A stretch of DNA of 64,000 nucleotides from Jiella mangrovi (GCF_017815135.1 NZ_JAGJCF010000002.1:248001-312000); one strand, 5' to 3'; positions 27,376 to 36,485 are shown, counted from the stretch's first letter. Numbers and translations: made by a program. Notes: generated by a model from the sequence alone, not told the origin.

Positions 27376-28293
27376 ATGGACCGCAACATGCCGAACGACA
27401 GCGAACTCGCCCGGATCGCCGCGAGCCTCGAGACGATCGCCGCAAGCCTTGCAAGGCTTGCGCCGCCGCCGGTGGCAGAGCCCGATTTCGATGCGGCCGA
27501 CTGCTTCGTCTTCGACCCCGCGACCGGCCTTAAGCCCGTCAGCCGGGTCAACCGGGTGCCGATCGTCCTGTTGAAGGGGATCGACCGCTCCCGCGACATC
27601 CTGTTCGACAACACGCTGCGCTTCGCCAGGGGGCTGCCGGCCAACAACGCCCTCTTGTGGGGCGCGCGCGGCATGGGCAAGTCGTCGCTGGTCAAGGCCG
27701 TCCATGCCGCGGTGAACGCCGAACTTGCCGCCACCGCCCGACCGCCACTGAAGCTCGTCGAGATCCCGCGTGAGGACATCGCCCATCTGCCTGACCTGAT
27801 GTCGCTCCTCGTGAGAGCGCCCGCCCCGATCCTGTTGTTTTGCGACGATCTGTCCTTCGATCACGACGACACCGCCTACAAGTCGCTGAAGGCGGCGCTC
27901 GAAGGCGGCGTCGAAGGCCGGCCCGGCAGCGTGCTTTTCTACGCCACTTCCAACCGGCGCCATCTCCTGCCCCGCGACATGATCGAGAACGAGCGCTCGA
28001 CGGCGATCAATCCCGGCGAAGCGGTCGAGGAGAAGGTGTCGCTGTCGGACCGGTTCGGCCTCTGGCTAGGCTTCCACAATTGCAGCCAGGATCAATATCT
28101 CGAGATGATCGACGGCTATGTCGCGGCCTATGGGCTGAGCGATCTCGTTGAGCGTGAAGACGTTCGGCGCGAGGCGCTGGAATGGGCGACAACGCGTGGC
28201 AGCCGCTCCGGACGTGTCGCCCATCAGTTCATCATGGATCTTGCAGGGCGCCTCGGCCGCACGCTGGCGATCTCTGGAGAAGCTGCCGACTGA
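27376..28293 (+). CDS. DUF815-family AAA+ ATPase
   Basis: A 305-residue ATP-binding protein. The N-terminal leader (about 8-30) has repeated Ala/Leu-rich helices. The ATPase domain has Walker A GARGMGKSS, Walker B ILLFCDDLSFD, and a sensor-like segment FYATSNRRHLLPRDM; the last is highly typical of DUF815. Members are widespread and of unknown function. It is divergent from yajC (about 240-base gap), which matches the rhizobial order around yajC. The start is set at ATG 27376; ATG 27388 is an alternative. A farther upstream reading into the shared intergenic region is not supported. Confidence 0.88.
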   Translation: MDRNMPNDSELARIAASLETIAASLARLAPPPVAEPDFDAADCFVFDPATGLKPVSRVNRVPIVLLKGIDRSRDILFDNTLRFARGLPANNALLWGARGMGKSSLVKAVHAAVNAELAATARPPLKLVEIPREDIAHLPDLMSLLVRAPAPILLFCDDLSFDHDDTAYKSLKAALEGGVEGRPGSVLFYATSNRRHLLPRDMIENERSTAINPGEAVEEKVSLSDRFGLWLGFHNCSQDQYLEMIDGYVAAYGLSDLVEREDVRREALEWATTRGSRSGRVAHQFIMDLAGRLGRTLAISGEAAD

Positions 28294-28850
28294 CGCCTCG
28301 CCGCGAGTCCGGGCGGCCTTCCCGGGCGTGACACGGCTTCGAGCGCGCTGACGATCGAAGAACCGGCCGGGAACCGGGCTGCAACCCGGGCGGAAGACCC
28401 GGCGAACCCAAACACGCTGCCTTTAAGTAAGGAAAGCGCGGTGTGGAGGCGCGGCCGGCAGGCGCCCCACCCGCCGGCCACATTCGTCGAGCCGCCGGGA
28501 ACAAAACGCCCCGGCTTCACGATCACTGTCGTCCCGATTCCGCTTCACGCCGGAGAAGCGTCGGCATGGGTGTCGACGCATTATCTGCAAGGACCGCAGA
28601 TCCGGGCGCCCTGCTTGGCCTTCGCAGCTCGGCCCGAATAGAGATTCGTAGTCGGCGAAGTGGAGCGCCGAAATTTACGAAACAAGAACCGTCAAAACTC
28701 GCGGACACGGCCACGAGACACTGCGGATCTTGGCGAGAACCTTATGAAAGCCAATCTCTCATTCCGTAAGGACGCCATAGTTTTTCCGCTTTGTCGAGCC
28801 TTTTTTCGGCGAGACGTCCGTTCCGATGCATTCCAATACCGTAGCGGAAC
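28294..28850. other. Intergenic region after the DUF815 gene, no gene seen
   Basis: About 560 bases between the convergent DUF815 and DsbA-like genes. Composition is GC-rich in the left half and mixed in the right half. No tRNA, strong terminator or supported coding frame was found. Short frames present are not preceded by ribosome sites and show no family motifs. Confidence 0.5.
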
Positions 28851-29477
28851 TCAATCCGCGCCGAGAAACGCGTCGACCCGGCTCAGCACCTGTTCCGGCG
28901 GCAGGAAGCCGATCGCGATCGCCTCGTAGTTTCCGCCGGCCTTTGGGCCGGCGACGAGCGTCGGAAATCCGGTGACGCCGGAGGCCTGGCTGACGGCGAA
29001 ATCCGCCAGCGTTTCCTCACGCGTCGCCGGGTCCTCGAACACCGCCTCGAACCGGGCGGTGTCGAGTCCCTCTTCGGTGGCAAGCTCGGTCAAGACGCTC
29101 GTATCGGTAACGTCGCGGTTGCGCGCATAGAAGGCCCCGGCGATCCGCCGCATCAGGGCAAAGGCATGCCCGGCATCGAGCCGCCTCGCGGCGACGACCG
29201 CGCGCGCCGCGGGTTCGGTGTCGTAGACGAAGCCTTTCCGCTTAAAGAAGCCGTAGTCGAAGGGCTGCCCGCTCGCCGCCTCGACATGCTCCCAGTGCCG
29301 GCGGATATCCGCCTTGGCCGCATCGTCCATCGGCTTGTCGTTGAAGGGCCGGAGCCCGCCGAGAACGAGGCGAACCGGCAAGTCGGGATGGCGGGCGGCG
29401 ATTGCGTCGATAGCCGGCGCAAAGCCCCAGCACCACGAGCACATCGGATCGGCGAAATAGACGAGATGCGGAACCAT
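28851..29477 (-). CDS. DsbA-family (FrnE-like) thioredoxin-fold protein
   Basis: A 208-residue protein with a thioredoxin-fold active site CSWC (DPMCSWCWGF) near the N-terminus and no signal peptide, so it is probably cytoplasmic. The helical insertion and the later SGVTGFPTLV (cis-Pro loop) fit the DsbA/FrnE-type oxidoreductase subfamily. Such proteins act as disulfide isomerases or glutathione-linked enzymes; the substrate is unknown. The start ATG 29477 follows GGAGG at a good distance; an in-frame upstream extension is unlikely. It stands alone between convergent and divergent genes. Confidence 0.85.
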   Translation of the reverse strand: MVPHLVYFADPMCSWCWGFAPAIDAIAARHPDLPVRLVLGGLRPFNDKPMDDAAKADIRRHWEHVEAASGQPFDYGFFKRKGFVYDTEPAARAVVAARRLDAGHAFALMRRIAGAFYARNRDVTDTSVLTELATEEGLDTARFEAVFEDPATREETLADFAVSQASGVTGFPTLVAGPKAGGNYEAIAIGFLPPEQVLSRVDAFLGAD

Positions 29478-29701
29478 CGGCTGCCTCCACTCCAGTTGTC
29501 GCATCGCCAAAAGTTGCACGCAAGGCGACATAATACACCTGAGGTTGCATAAAGGCGGTCAATGCGTCACTATTGCCTCGAACGCATGTTTTCGTCTGGT
29601 TTCAGAGCGTTGGGCCGGTCGAACCGACAGCAGGACGAACAAATTTGGAAGTGGGGACGCTTTCGGCAACTCGCTTCCCCGCGAACCGGGAGGAGACTGC
29701 G

Positions 29702-30121
29702 ATGCCATTTGTTCGAGATCTTTCGTTCCGCCGACTGTCGCTGCCCATCATCACTGCCGCGATCGCGCTGACCTTGGCCCCTCTGGCGCTTCCCGCCGGA
29801 ACGCCGATCGTCGGTGCAAAGCCGGCGGAAGCCGGGCATTGGCGGCACTCTCATCGCGGCGGCGATGCCGCCGCCGCGGCGGTCATCGGCGGCATTCTCG
29901 GGCTTGGCCTCGGCCTCTCGATCGCCGAGCCGCGCTATTACGAGCCCTATTACTACGGCCCGAGGCCGCTCTATCGCATTCGCCCGAACGTTCGTTATCG
30001 CCATGCCCCGCGGCCCGGCTCGCGCGCCTGGTATCGCTATTGCGCGGCGAAATACCGCTCCTTCGACGCCCGCTCGGGCACCTACCAGCCCTATCACGGC
30101 AAGCGCCGGCGCTGCCGCTAG
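29702..30121 (+). CDS. BA14K-family secreted protein
   Basis: A 139-residue protein. A hydrophobic signal-like region (about 12-44) precedes a His-rich turn (GHWRHSHRG), a second Gly/Ala hydrophobic stretch (about 55-73), a Tyr/Pro-rich linker (RYYEPYYYGPRPLY), and a C-terminal BA14K motif: W-YRYCAAKYRSFD-SGTY-YHG-RRRC. BA14K of Brucella is a 14 kDa immunoreactive envelope protein linked to lipopolysaccharide/lectin activity, and the family is confined mainly to Hyphomicrobiales. The start ATG 29702 follows GGGAGGAGA. The hairpin/repeat element after it may end the transcript. Confidence 0.88.
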   Translation: MPFVRDLSFRRLSLPIITAAIALTLAPLALPAGTPIVGAKPAEAGHWRHSHRGGDAAAAAVIGGILGLGLGLSIAEPRYYEPYYYGPRPLYRIRPNVRYRHAPRPGSRAWYRYCAAKYRSFDARSGTYQPYHGKRRRCR

Positions 30122-30129
30122 AGCGCCGG

Positions 30130-30220
30130 GCAAAAAGTGGAATCCGGTTTTTCGATGAGTCGGCGCGCAATGCAGAATCTACAGCATCGGGCGATGCGAA
30201 GTTATCGCCCGATGCTGTAG
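30130..30220. repeat. Probable rhizobial intergenic mosaic/palindromic repeat with long hairpin
   Basis: The segment contains CAAAAAGTGGAATCCGG, a T-run, then CGCGCAATGCAGAATCT and a 17-bp perfect inverted repeat, CTACAGCATCGGGCGAT at 30179-30195 with its complement at 30204-30220, separated by 8 bases. The 'AAAAGTGGxxxCCGGTTTT ... GCGCAA ... AGA' pattern is a recurrent intergenic repeat in rhizobial genomes from memory. It sits between the convergent BA14K and aminopeptidase genes and may act as a bidirectional transcription end, though there is no U-tract. Confidence 0.65.
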
Positions 30221-30243
30221 GCCGCAGAGACAGGCCAGGGCGT

Positions 30244-32064
30244 TCAGACGGGCCGGGTCGCAGCTTCCAGCCAGGCGGCATCCGGTTCCGACAATTCGCC
30301 CATGAGCGCATCGCGCACTCTTGCGTGATAGGCGTTCAACCAGCCCCGCTCCTCTTCGGTCAGAAGGGTGGAATCGATCAACCGACGATCGATCGGTGCG
30401 AGCGTCAGGGTCTCGAAGCCGTGCATCGGCGCATCGCCGCCGGAGATCGCCTCGCGCTCGGTGACGACGACGAGATTTTCGATGCGGATGCCGAACGCCC
30501 CCTCCTTGTAGTAGCCGGGCTCGTTGGAAACGATCATGCCGGGCTCGAACACCGCCATTCCCCGCCTGGAGATCGACTGCGGCCCCTCGTGAACGGCAAG
30601 GAAGGCGCCGACGCCATGGCCGGTGCCATGGGCATAGTCGCAGCCCGCCTTCCAAAGCGCGATCCGCGCAAGAACGTCGATGTCGACGCCTCGCGTTCCC
30701 TTCGGAAAGCGCGCGGTCGAGATCGCGATCATTCCCTTCAGCACCTGCGTGAAGCGCGTCCTCATCAGCGCGTCGGGCTCGCCGATGGGCACGGTCCGCG
30801 TGATATCCGTCGTGCCGTCGAGATATTGCGCGCCCGAATCGATCAGAAACAGCTCGCCCGGCTGAAGCCGCCGGTTGGTCTGCCGATTGACGCGGTAATG
30901 GACGATCGCCCCGTTCGGACCCGCGCCCGAAATCGTATCGAAGGAGATGTCGGCCAGCGCAATGCCGGCTGCGTCTCCGGCTTCGGCCCGGAATGCCTCG
31001 AGGGTCTCGGCCGCGGTAATCTCGTCGATCGAGCCGGGCTGCTGGCGGTCGAGCCAGGCGAGAAACCGCGTCACGGCTAAGCCGTCGCGGTGATGGGCCG
31101 CACGGCTGCCAGCCAGTTCGCCCTCGTTCTTGATCGCTCGCGGAAGGCGCGCCGGATCGGCGAGCTCGACGACACGCCCGCCTGAAGCATCGACGATTTC
31201 GGCAAGGCGTGCGGCGGCAAGATCGCCGTCGAGCCCCGCCGCCCGATCCTTGACGAGCTTTGCCAGATCGCTCTCGAAGGCTTTCGGCTCGCATATCTCC
31301 GCAAGCGCGGTCAGATTGCCGGCGACACCGTCGTCGATCTTGTCCTTGTCGACGTAGATCAGCGCCTTGCCCTTGGCCGGAACGATCGCGAAAGCGAGCA
31401 TCAGGGGCGTGTGCTCGACATCGGCGCCGCGAATGTTGAAGGTCCAGGCAATCGACGACGGGTCGGTAAGAACGGTCAGGTCGGCCTTCGCGTCAACGAT
31501 CACCCTCTGCAGCCCCGCGAGTTTGTCGGCCGCGTTTTTTCCGGCAAGGTTCTCGCCGTGCAGAAACGCCCTGCCCTTCGGCGGCGCCGGTCGATCCGTC
31601 CAGATGCGGTCGATCGGGTTGTCGGCGATGGCGACCAGTTCGCCGCCGGTCTCGGCCATGGCCTGGCTCAGCCTCTCGACCGAAGCGATGGTGTGCAGCC
31701 ACGGATCATAGGCGATCTTGAGGCCGGCCGCCTCGCTCTTCAGATAGGTCGAAAGCGGCGTCTCGATCGAGGAGAGCGGCGTGATGACCGAAAGATCGAC
31801 CTGATCGCGCACCTGCAGCGTATAGCGACCGTCGACGAGGATTGCCGCTTTCTCCTTCAGAACGACCGCCACCCCGGCCGAGCCCGAAAAGCCGGTCAGC
31901 CATTCCAGCCGCGCGGCGGAGGGGGGGATGTATTCGCCCTGATGCTCGTCGGCACGCGGCACGATGAAGCCATCGACTCCGGCATCGACCAGAACCCGGC
32001 GCAGCTCGGCGATCCGGCTGGCGCTTTGCGAAAAATCACTGAGATTGTCGAAACTCTGGAACAT
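30244..32064 (-). CDS. pepP: Xaa-Pro aminopeptidase P (M24B metallopeptidase)
   Basis: A 606-residue enzyme that removes an N-terminal residue preceding proline, in the large three-domain form (aminopeptidase P2/XPNPEP type). Two creatinase-like N-terminal domains (about 15-300) include SGSAGVAVVL and DGRYTLQVRDQVD. The catalytic pita-bread domain has the metal-ligand motifs LFLIDSGAQYLDGTTDITRT (two Asp), GTGHGVG (His), SNEPGYY (Glu) and a later Glu in ENLVVVTE. The end EERGWLNAYHARVRD is typical of this form. The start is ATG 32064 (MFQSFDNLSD); upstream residues do not look native. It is a single gene, convergent with BA14K. Confidence 0.93.
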   Translation of the reverse strand: MFQSFDNLSDFSQSASRIAELRRVLVDAGVDGFIVPRADEHQGEYIPPSAARLEWLTGFSGSAGVAVVLKEKAAILVDGRYTLQVRDQVDLSVITPLSSIETPLSTYLKSEAAGLKIAYDPWLHTIASVERLSQAMAETGGELVAIADNPIDRIWTDRPAPPKGRAFLHGENLAGKNAADKLAGLQRVIVDAKADLTVLTDPSSIAWTFNIRGADVEHTPLMLAFAIVPAKGKALIYVDKDKIDDGVAGNLTALAEICEPKAFESDLAKLVKDRAAGLDGDLAAARLAEIVDASGGRVVELADPARLPRAIKNEGELAGSRAAHHRDGLAVTRFLAWLDRQQPGSIDEITAAETLEAFRAEAGDAAGIALADISFDTISGAGPNGAIVHYRVNRQTNRRLQPGELFLIDSGAQYLDGTTDITRTVPIGEPDALMRTRFTQVLKGMIAISTARFPKGTRGVDIDVLARIALWKAGCDYAHGTGHGVGAFLAVHEGPQSISRRGMAVFEPGMIVSNEPGYYKEGAFGIRIENLVVVTEREAISGGDAPMHGFETLTLAPIDRRLIDSTLLTEEERGWLNAYHARVRDALMGELSEPDAAWLEAATRPV

Positions 32065-32261
32065 GGCGATCCTTCCGCTGCGCTGCCTTTGGCGCTTTGG
32101 GGGCGGCACGCCCGGCCGGACGCTCCATGGCCGCTCCCTTGGTCTGAATACTCATCCGTTGTCTCAGGCATTTCGCCCATCGCCGCAAGAGCGCCGCCGC
32201 TCACGAGCAATGCACCGGCGACAAAACGGCCGGCACGATGACTGACGGCGCACCCGGCTCA

Positions 32262-32276
32262 TGCTGCATTGCAGCA
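32262..32276. promoter_or_regulatory. Perfect palindrome TGCTGCA-T-TGCAGCA, possible operator
   Basis: Two 7-base arms around one central base, about 105 bases upstream of the small TTG-start gene and about 200 bases from the pepP start. Perfect dyads of this length are likely protein-binding sites. The regulator is unknown; related TGCA-rich sites occur near 18362, 32333, 35710 and 52242. Confidence 0.4.
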
Positions 32277-32332
32277 GACGGGATGCACCCATGCGGCCGG
32301 GACGCTACCGCAGTTCGTCGCGATCGATCATA

Positions 32333-32343
32333 TTGCACTGCAA
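32333..32343. promoter_or_regulatory. Palindrome TTGCA-C-TGCAA, possible operator
   Basis: A perfect 5+1+5 dyad 38 bases upstream of the TTG start codon at 32381, a position overlapping or just downstream of a promoter. It resembles the neighbouring palindrome at 32262. Confidence 0.4.
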
Positions 32344-32380
32344 CGGGAGGCCGAACACAGCCATCTGAAGGAGATCGCAA

Positions 32381-32584
32381 TTGGCCAGCAATGAGACCAC
32401 CACCGCACGTCCGCGCCAGCAGTCTGTCGGCATCATGCGCACGATGCTCAACCGGATGATGGAAGCCCGCGAGCGCGAAGCTCGCCGCTACATCGCCAGC
32501 CAGTACGGCAAGCGCTTCGCGCCCGAAGTTGCTGCCGCGGAAACCACCTCGAACTTCGAAGGGCGCGCTCCGCACCGCTCTTGA
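32381..32584 (+). CDS. Small basic protein of unknown function, TTG start
   Basis: A predicted 67-residue protein. AAGGAG lies seven bases before a TTG codon (32381), and an ATG a few bases later is out of frame, so TTG is the most probable start. The middle (about 16-45) is an amphipathic Arg/Glu/Met-rich helix (RTMLNRMMEAREREARRYIA) followed by SQYGKRFAPEV; the tail is polar. I recognise no family; it has the size and charge of DUF1127-like small alphaproteobacterial proteins but not their motif. A terminator follows at 32701 and two palindromes precede it, which supports a real transcription unit. Confidence 0.6.
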   Translation: MASNETTTARPRQQSVGIMRTMLNRMMEAREREARRYIASQYGKRFAPEVAAAETTSNFEGRAPHRS

Positions 32585-32700
32585 GCCGAGCGCATCCCGT
32601 CTGCGGAGAGCTGGGGCTGAGATCAGCACCGCCTTGCAGGATCAGGTGGCCCGAAGTCTCACGTCGCGGCGAGGCGCCGCGACGAGACCCGATCGGATTT

Positions 32701-32743
32701 CGACAAAGGCCCGGCGCCCCTTGCGGCTGCCGGGCCTTTGTCG
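32701..32743. terminator. Bidirectional intrinsic terminator
   Basis: A perfect 15-bp inverted repeat CGACAAAGGCCCGGC / GCCGGGCCTTTGTCG with a 13-base loop, directly after the prmA stop (minus) and downstream of the small TTG-start gene (plus). The CTTTG part gives a short T-run in both directions. Confidence 0.8.
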
Positions 32744-32744
32744 T

Positions 32745-33647
32745 TCAGATCGCCAATCGGCGAAGATGCAGCGCCACCCACTCGCCCATCACCAGTGTCT
32801 CGCGATGAGCGAAGCCCTGGGCGCGGAACGCCGCGCGAACGGCCGGGGCCTGCTCGACCAGAATTCCGGACAGGACGACATCCGCGTTTCTGGCAGCGTG
32901 GCGTCTGAAATCCGGCGCCAGACGAATGAGCGGGCCGGCGAGGATATTCGCGACGATGAGATCGAAAGGCGCCCGGCGCCGGACGGCCGGAACGGCAAAG
33001 CCGTCGGCGCGCACCGTCTCGACGAGCCCGGCCACCTCGTTCGCCCGCACGTTCTGCGCAGCGACAGAGACAGCCACGGGATCGATGTCGGTGGCGATGA
33101 CGGCAAGGCGGGCAAGCTTGGCGAGCGCGATCGCCAGCACCGCGCTGCCGGTGCCGAGATCGAGGACGGCGCGGGGCCTGCGCTTGCGAACCACCCGGTC
33201 GATCAGCGTCAGACAGCCCGCCGTCGTGCCGTGATGGCCGGTGCCGAAAGCCATCCCCGCCTCGATCTCGATCGAAAGTTCATGCGCGCCGATCTTGTCG
33301 CGATCATGGGCGCCGTGAACGACGAACCGCCCCGCCCGCACGGGCTTGAGCTCGGCCAGAACGTCGGCCATCCAGTCCTTGTCCGGCAGCACCTCGCAGC
33401 CGATCTCGACGTCGGCGCCAAGCCCGGCGGCGGCCCGGAACTCCTCGGCCCGTTCGTCGCCCGAAACGGCCTCGCCGTCATCGCCGACCGCAACCTCGAG
33501 ATAAGCCGCCACCTCCCACAGCCCCGCCGCCTCGTCGATCTCGGTGATGGCGAGCGGTGCGCCCTCGTCCTCGAATGCCGGTTCGAGGCGGGCATAGGCG
33601 CTCTCTGCCACGGCTCGCGTCGACCTGAAAAAATACCGGATCTGCAC
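32745..33647 (-). CDS. prmA: Ribosomal protein L11 methyltransferase PrmA
   Basis: A 300-residue SAM-dependent enzyme that trimethylates ribosomal protein L11. The N-terminal L11-recognition domain (about 1-100) is followed by a class I methyltransferase domain with FGTGHHGTTAGC, LDLGTGSAVLAIALAK (SAM-binding), DIDPVAVSVAAQNV and DLIVANILAGPL, all PrmA signatures. No ATG fits the N-terminus; the best start is GTG 33647 (MQIRYFFRST), three bases after the stop of the upstream antiporter gene, with AAGGA upstream. It is therefore probably co-translated with the antiporter gene. Confidence 0.94.
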   Translation of the reverse strand: MQIRYFFRSTRAVAESAYARLEPAFEDEGAPLAITEIDEAAGLWEVAAYLEVAVGDDGEAVSGDERAEEFRAAAGLGADVEIGCEVLPDKDWMADVLAELKPVRAGRFVVHGAHDRDKIGAHELSIEIEAGMAFGTGHHGTTAGCLTLIDRVVRKRRPRAVLDLGTGSAVLAIALAKLARLAVIATDIDPVAVSVAAQNVRANEVAGLVETVRADGFAVPAVRRRAPFDLIVANILAGPLIRLAPDFRRHAARNADVVLSGILVEQAPAVRAAFRAQGFAHRETLVMGEWVALHLRRLAI

Positions 33648-33649
33648 CG

Positions 33650-35560
33650 TCAATTCGTTCCTTCGGCCTGTTTCGAGACCTCTTCGGAGGTCTTGCGGGC
33701 CTTTTCCCTTCGCGCATCGCGCTCGGTCAAGGTGCCGCGCACGATCTTTTCCTGATCGCGATCGGCCCGGGCCGGGCCGAAGGAGATGATCGTGTCGCCC
33801 GGCACCGGCTCGCCCGCCCCCTCGCTCGCGGCAAAGACGATCTCGTGCGACGGGCGGATCCACAGGACCGGCAGAGTCCCCTCCGGCCGGGAGCCCTGAA
33901 ACTGCTCGAGGCCGAATTCCGGCGTCAGGCGCGTTGCCTGGAAGGTCCAGCCGTCGATGATGTCGTCGCGCAATTTGTTATAGGTGCGCGGCGGCTTGAA
34001 GAGCGGCATCCCGCCGAGGGTGAAGTGCATGACATGGCGCGCGCCGCCGCTCTGTTGACCGCCGGCCGTCGCTCCGATCTGAAACACTTCCGACCGGCCG
34101 ATTTCGGCGCCGAAATCGGTACAGACGAGAGCGTTGTAGGCGTCGTTGTCGGTCGCCGCGATCATGTGATCGAAGCGCGAGAGATCGAGCGAGTGATGGG
34201 CTTCTTCGGAGAGGATCTCGCCGAACCAGACCTCGACCTCGGCAAGCCGCGCCTCCGAAACGTGCGACCAGTTGGAATCGGCGATCAGCACCGGCACCTC
34301 CTGGGCCTTGAGGCGCTGCGCCAGGGCGATGGAAAAGCGCGAGGCCCCGACGATGAGGATGCCCGGCCGGTTGGTGACGCGCAGATCGAGGAGCTTTGCC
34401 AGAGGCTTCAGGGTGAAGCCGTGCAGGAGAATGGTCGCGGCGACGACGGCGAAGGTGTAGGCGACCATGCGGTCGGCATCCTCCATGCCGATCCGCGCCA
34501 GCGACGCGCCGAACAGACCTGCGACCGCGACCGCGACGATGCCTCGCGGCGCGATCCAGCTGACCAGCAGCCTTTCGCGAAATCCCAGCCCCGCTCCGAT
34601 CGTCGATGCGAAGATCGCGGCCGGCCGGATGACGAGAAGAACCAGCGCCAGAAAGGCGACGACCCGCCATTCGAGGCTGAGAATCACCGAGCGCTGCAGC
34701 GAAGCCGTCAGGATGATGAACAGGCCGGAGACGAGGAGGACGGTGATCGTCTCCTTGAACTTCTGCAATTCGGCGAGGCTTGCCAATCGGGTATTCGCCA
34801 TGGTGATGCCCATCACCGTGACGGTCAGAAGCCCGGCTTCCTCGAGAAGCATGTTGGTCAGCGCGTTCATGCCGACGACGGCTGCAAGGAGGATCGGCGC
34901 TTTCAGATATTCCGGCGCATAGCCCCTGGCGAAGAAGGTCGTCAGCGCCCGTCCGACCAGAATTCCGCCGGCCACCGCCACGACGAGAGCCGCGACGGTC
35001 ATCAGGACCAGGTGCTCGGCATTGTCGTCGCCGCGTAGGACGAGATAGGCCTCGAAGGAGACGACCGCAAAAAGCGCTCCCACAGGGTCGTTCAGGATCG
35101 CTTCCCACCGCAGGAGCGAGGCGGGCCGGGCCCGCAGCCGAGCGTGGCGCAAGAGCGGCATGATCACCGTCGGGCCGGTGACGACGAGGAGCGCGCCGAG
35201 GATGATGGCGATCGGCCACGCCATGCCGCCGACATAATGAGCCGCCAGCGCCGTCATTCCCCATACGAGCGGCCCCGAAACAAGAACCACGCGGCGCACC
35301 GCCGTCGACGTCTCGCGAATTTCCCGGAAGTTCAGCGTCAGGCCGCCCTCGAACAGGATGATGGCAACTGCCGTCGAGACCAGCGGCGTGTAGAGTTCGC
35401 CGAAGTCCTCGCGCGGATTCATCATCCCGGTCAGCGGGCCGAAGACGAGCCCGACGCCCAAAAGCATCACGATGGCGGGAATCTGCAGGCGCCAGGCGAC
35501 CCATTGCGAGGCGATGCCGGCGCCTCCGATCACGGCGAGCTGCATGGCGAGATCGTGCAT
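33650..35560 (-). CDS. Cation/proton antiporter with C-terminal NAD-binding regulatory domain
   Basis: A 636-residue CPA-family sodium/proton antiporter. About twelve to thirteen hydrophobic segments span residues 1-390. LFEGGLTL near helix 3 and the ion-binding ILNDPVGALFAV (Asn-Asp pair) are CPA1/NhaP-type markers. A TrkA-N/Rossmann domain with ILIVGASRFSIALAQ begins near 400, and a polar tail follows. Such proteins exchange Na+ or K+ for H+ across the inner membrane and are gated by the nucleotide-binding domain. The start ATG 35560 (MHDLAMQ) is preferred over a 52-residue extension. It is directly followed by prmA, which is unusual in function but a common neighbour in rhizobia. Confidence 0.88.
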   Translation of the reverse strand: MHDLAMQLAVIGGAGIASQWVAWRLQIPAIVMLLGVGLVFGPLTGMMNPREDFGELYTPLVSTAVAIILFEGGLTLNFREIRETSTAVRRVVLVSGPLVWGMTALAAHYVGGMAWPIAIILGALLVVTGPTVIMPLLRHARLRARPASLLRWEAILNDPVGALFAVVSFEAYLVLRGDDNAEHLVLMTVAALVVAVAGGILVGRALTTFFARGYAPEYLKAPILLAAVVGMNALTNMLLEEAGLLTVTVMGITMANTRLASLAELQKFKETITVLLVSGLFIILTASLQRSVILSLEWRVVAFLALVLLVIRPAAIFASTIGAGLGFRERLLVSWIAPRGIVAVAVAGLFGASLARIGMEDADRMVAYTFAVVAATILLHGFTLKPLAKLLDLRVTNRPGILIVGASRFSIALAQRLKAQEVPVLIADSNWSHVSEARLAEVEVWFGEILSEEAHHSLDLSRFDHMIAATDNDAYNALVCTDFGAEIGRSEVFQIGATAGGQQSGGARHVMHFTLGGMPLFKPPRTYNKLRDDIIDGWTFQATRLTPEFGLEQFQGSRPEGTLPVLWIRPSHEIVFAASEGAGEPVPGDTIISFGPARADRDQEKIVRGTLTERDARREKARKTSEEVSKQAEGTN

Positions 35561-35804
35561 CGGCGAAATGTCCTGTCGGTTCGGTGCGGTGTAGGCTCTC
35601 GCCCGGCAGCGTCGATTGATCGGCGTTAGATATGGCGCGCGCCCGATCGGCCCAGTGCACCCGACAAGCGCCGCGGATCGGATGAGTGCACCGCGCCGTC
35701 GAACGGCGCGCTGCAATGCGGCAGAGGCTCAAGCGCTACGCCTCGTGTGACTGGCGGGAACGCGCAAAAGGCCGTGGATCGCGGCCTCTGCCCGCGACCG
35801 ATTT

Positions 35805-36392
35805 TCACACCCCGGCGAGCCGGTCGAGCTTTGCCGTCACGGTTTTCGGCGCCTCGCCATAGGCGATCGTTCCGGCGAGACGGCCATCTTCGTCGATCAG
35901 AAACGTCGTCGCGGTGTGGTCCATGAGATAGTCTTCGCCGTCGCCCTGCCTGGCGAAATAGGCTCCCCAGCCCTTTGCGGTCTCGGCAATCTTGCCCGCA
36001 TCGCCGGTCAGGGCGACGATGCCCGGCGAGACGGCATCGACATAGTCCTTGAGGACGCCCGGCGTATCGCGGGCCGGATCGACGGTGACGAAGACGATAT
36101 TGAAGTCGCCGCCCTGCTTTTCGATCTCCTGGCGTTGGGAGGCCAATTCGTAGAGCGTCGTCGGGCAGACGTCGGGACAGTGGGTGTAGCCGAAAAACAA
36201 GGCGTAGGGTTTGCCTGCGAGGCGCTTCGAGCTGAATGGCTCGCCGTTCTGATCGACCAGGGTGAAGGGCGTTCCGTAAGGCTTGTCAGCGACGCCCCCC
36301 CCGGACAGGTTCAGATAGGTGATGGCAAGCGCTCCGGCGACGAGGGCCACGACGGCCCAAAGCCCGGTCTGGATGATCGTGCGCGTGTTCAT
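35805..36392 (-). CDS. SCO1/SenC-family copper chaperone
   Basis: A 195-residue membrane-anchored thioredoxin-fold protein that delivers copper to the CuA site of cytochrome c oxidase. A transmembrane anchor (about 5-27) precedes the SCO domain. The metal-binding residues are the CPDVC motif (GYTHCPDVCPTTL, about 80-84) and the distant His in LMDHTATTFLID. FVTVDPARDTP is also typical. The start at ATG 36392 (MNTRTIIQTG) follows GGAG. A small transmembrane gene lies just upstream on the same strand, and may be co-transcribed. Confidence 0.93.
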   Translation of the reverse strand: MNTRTIIQTGLWAVVALVAGALAITYLNLSGGGVADKPYGTPFTLVDQNGEPFSSKRLAGKPYALFFGYTHCPDVCPTTLYELASQRQEIEKQGGDFNIVFVTVDPARDTPGVLKDYVDAVSPGIVALTGDAGKIAETAKGWGAYFARQGDGEDYLMDHTATTFLIDEDGRLAGTIAYGEAPKTVTAKLDRLAGV

Positions 36393-36485
36393 TGATCCAA
36401 CTCCGGAATTGACCGTCACCGGGACCCTGCGGCCGGCTCGCCAGCCCGCAGCCCCGCTCCTCCCTTTGGCCGTGAACTGTCGCCG

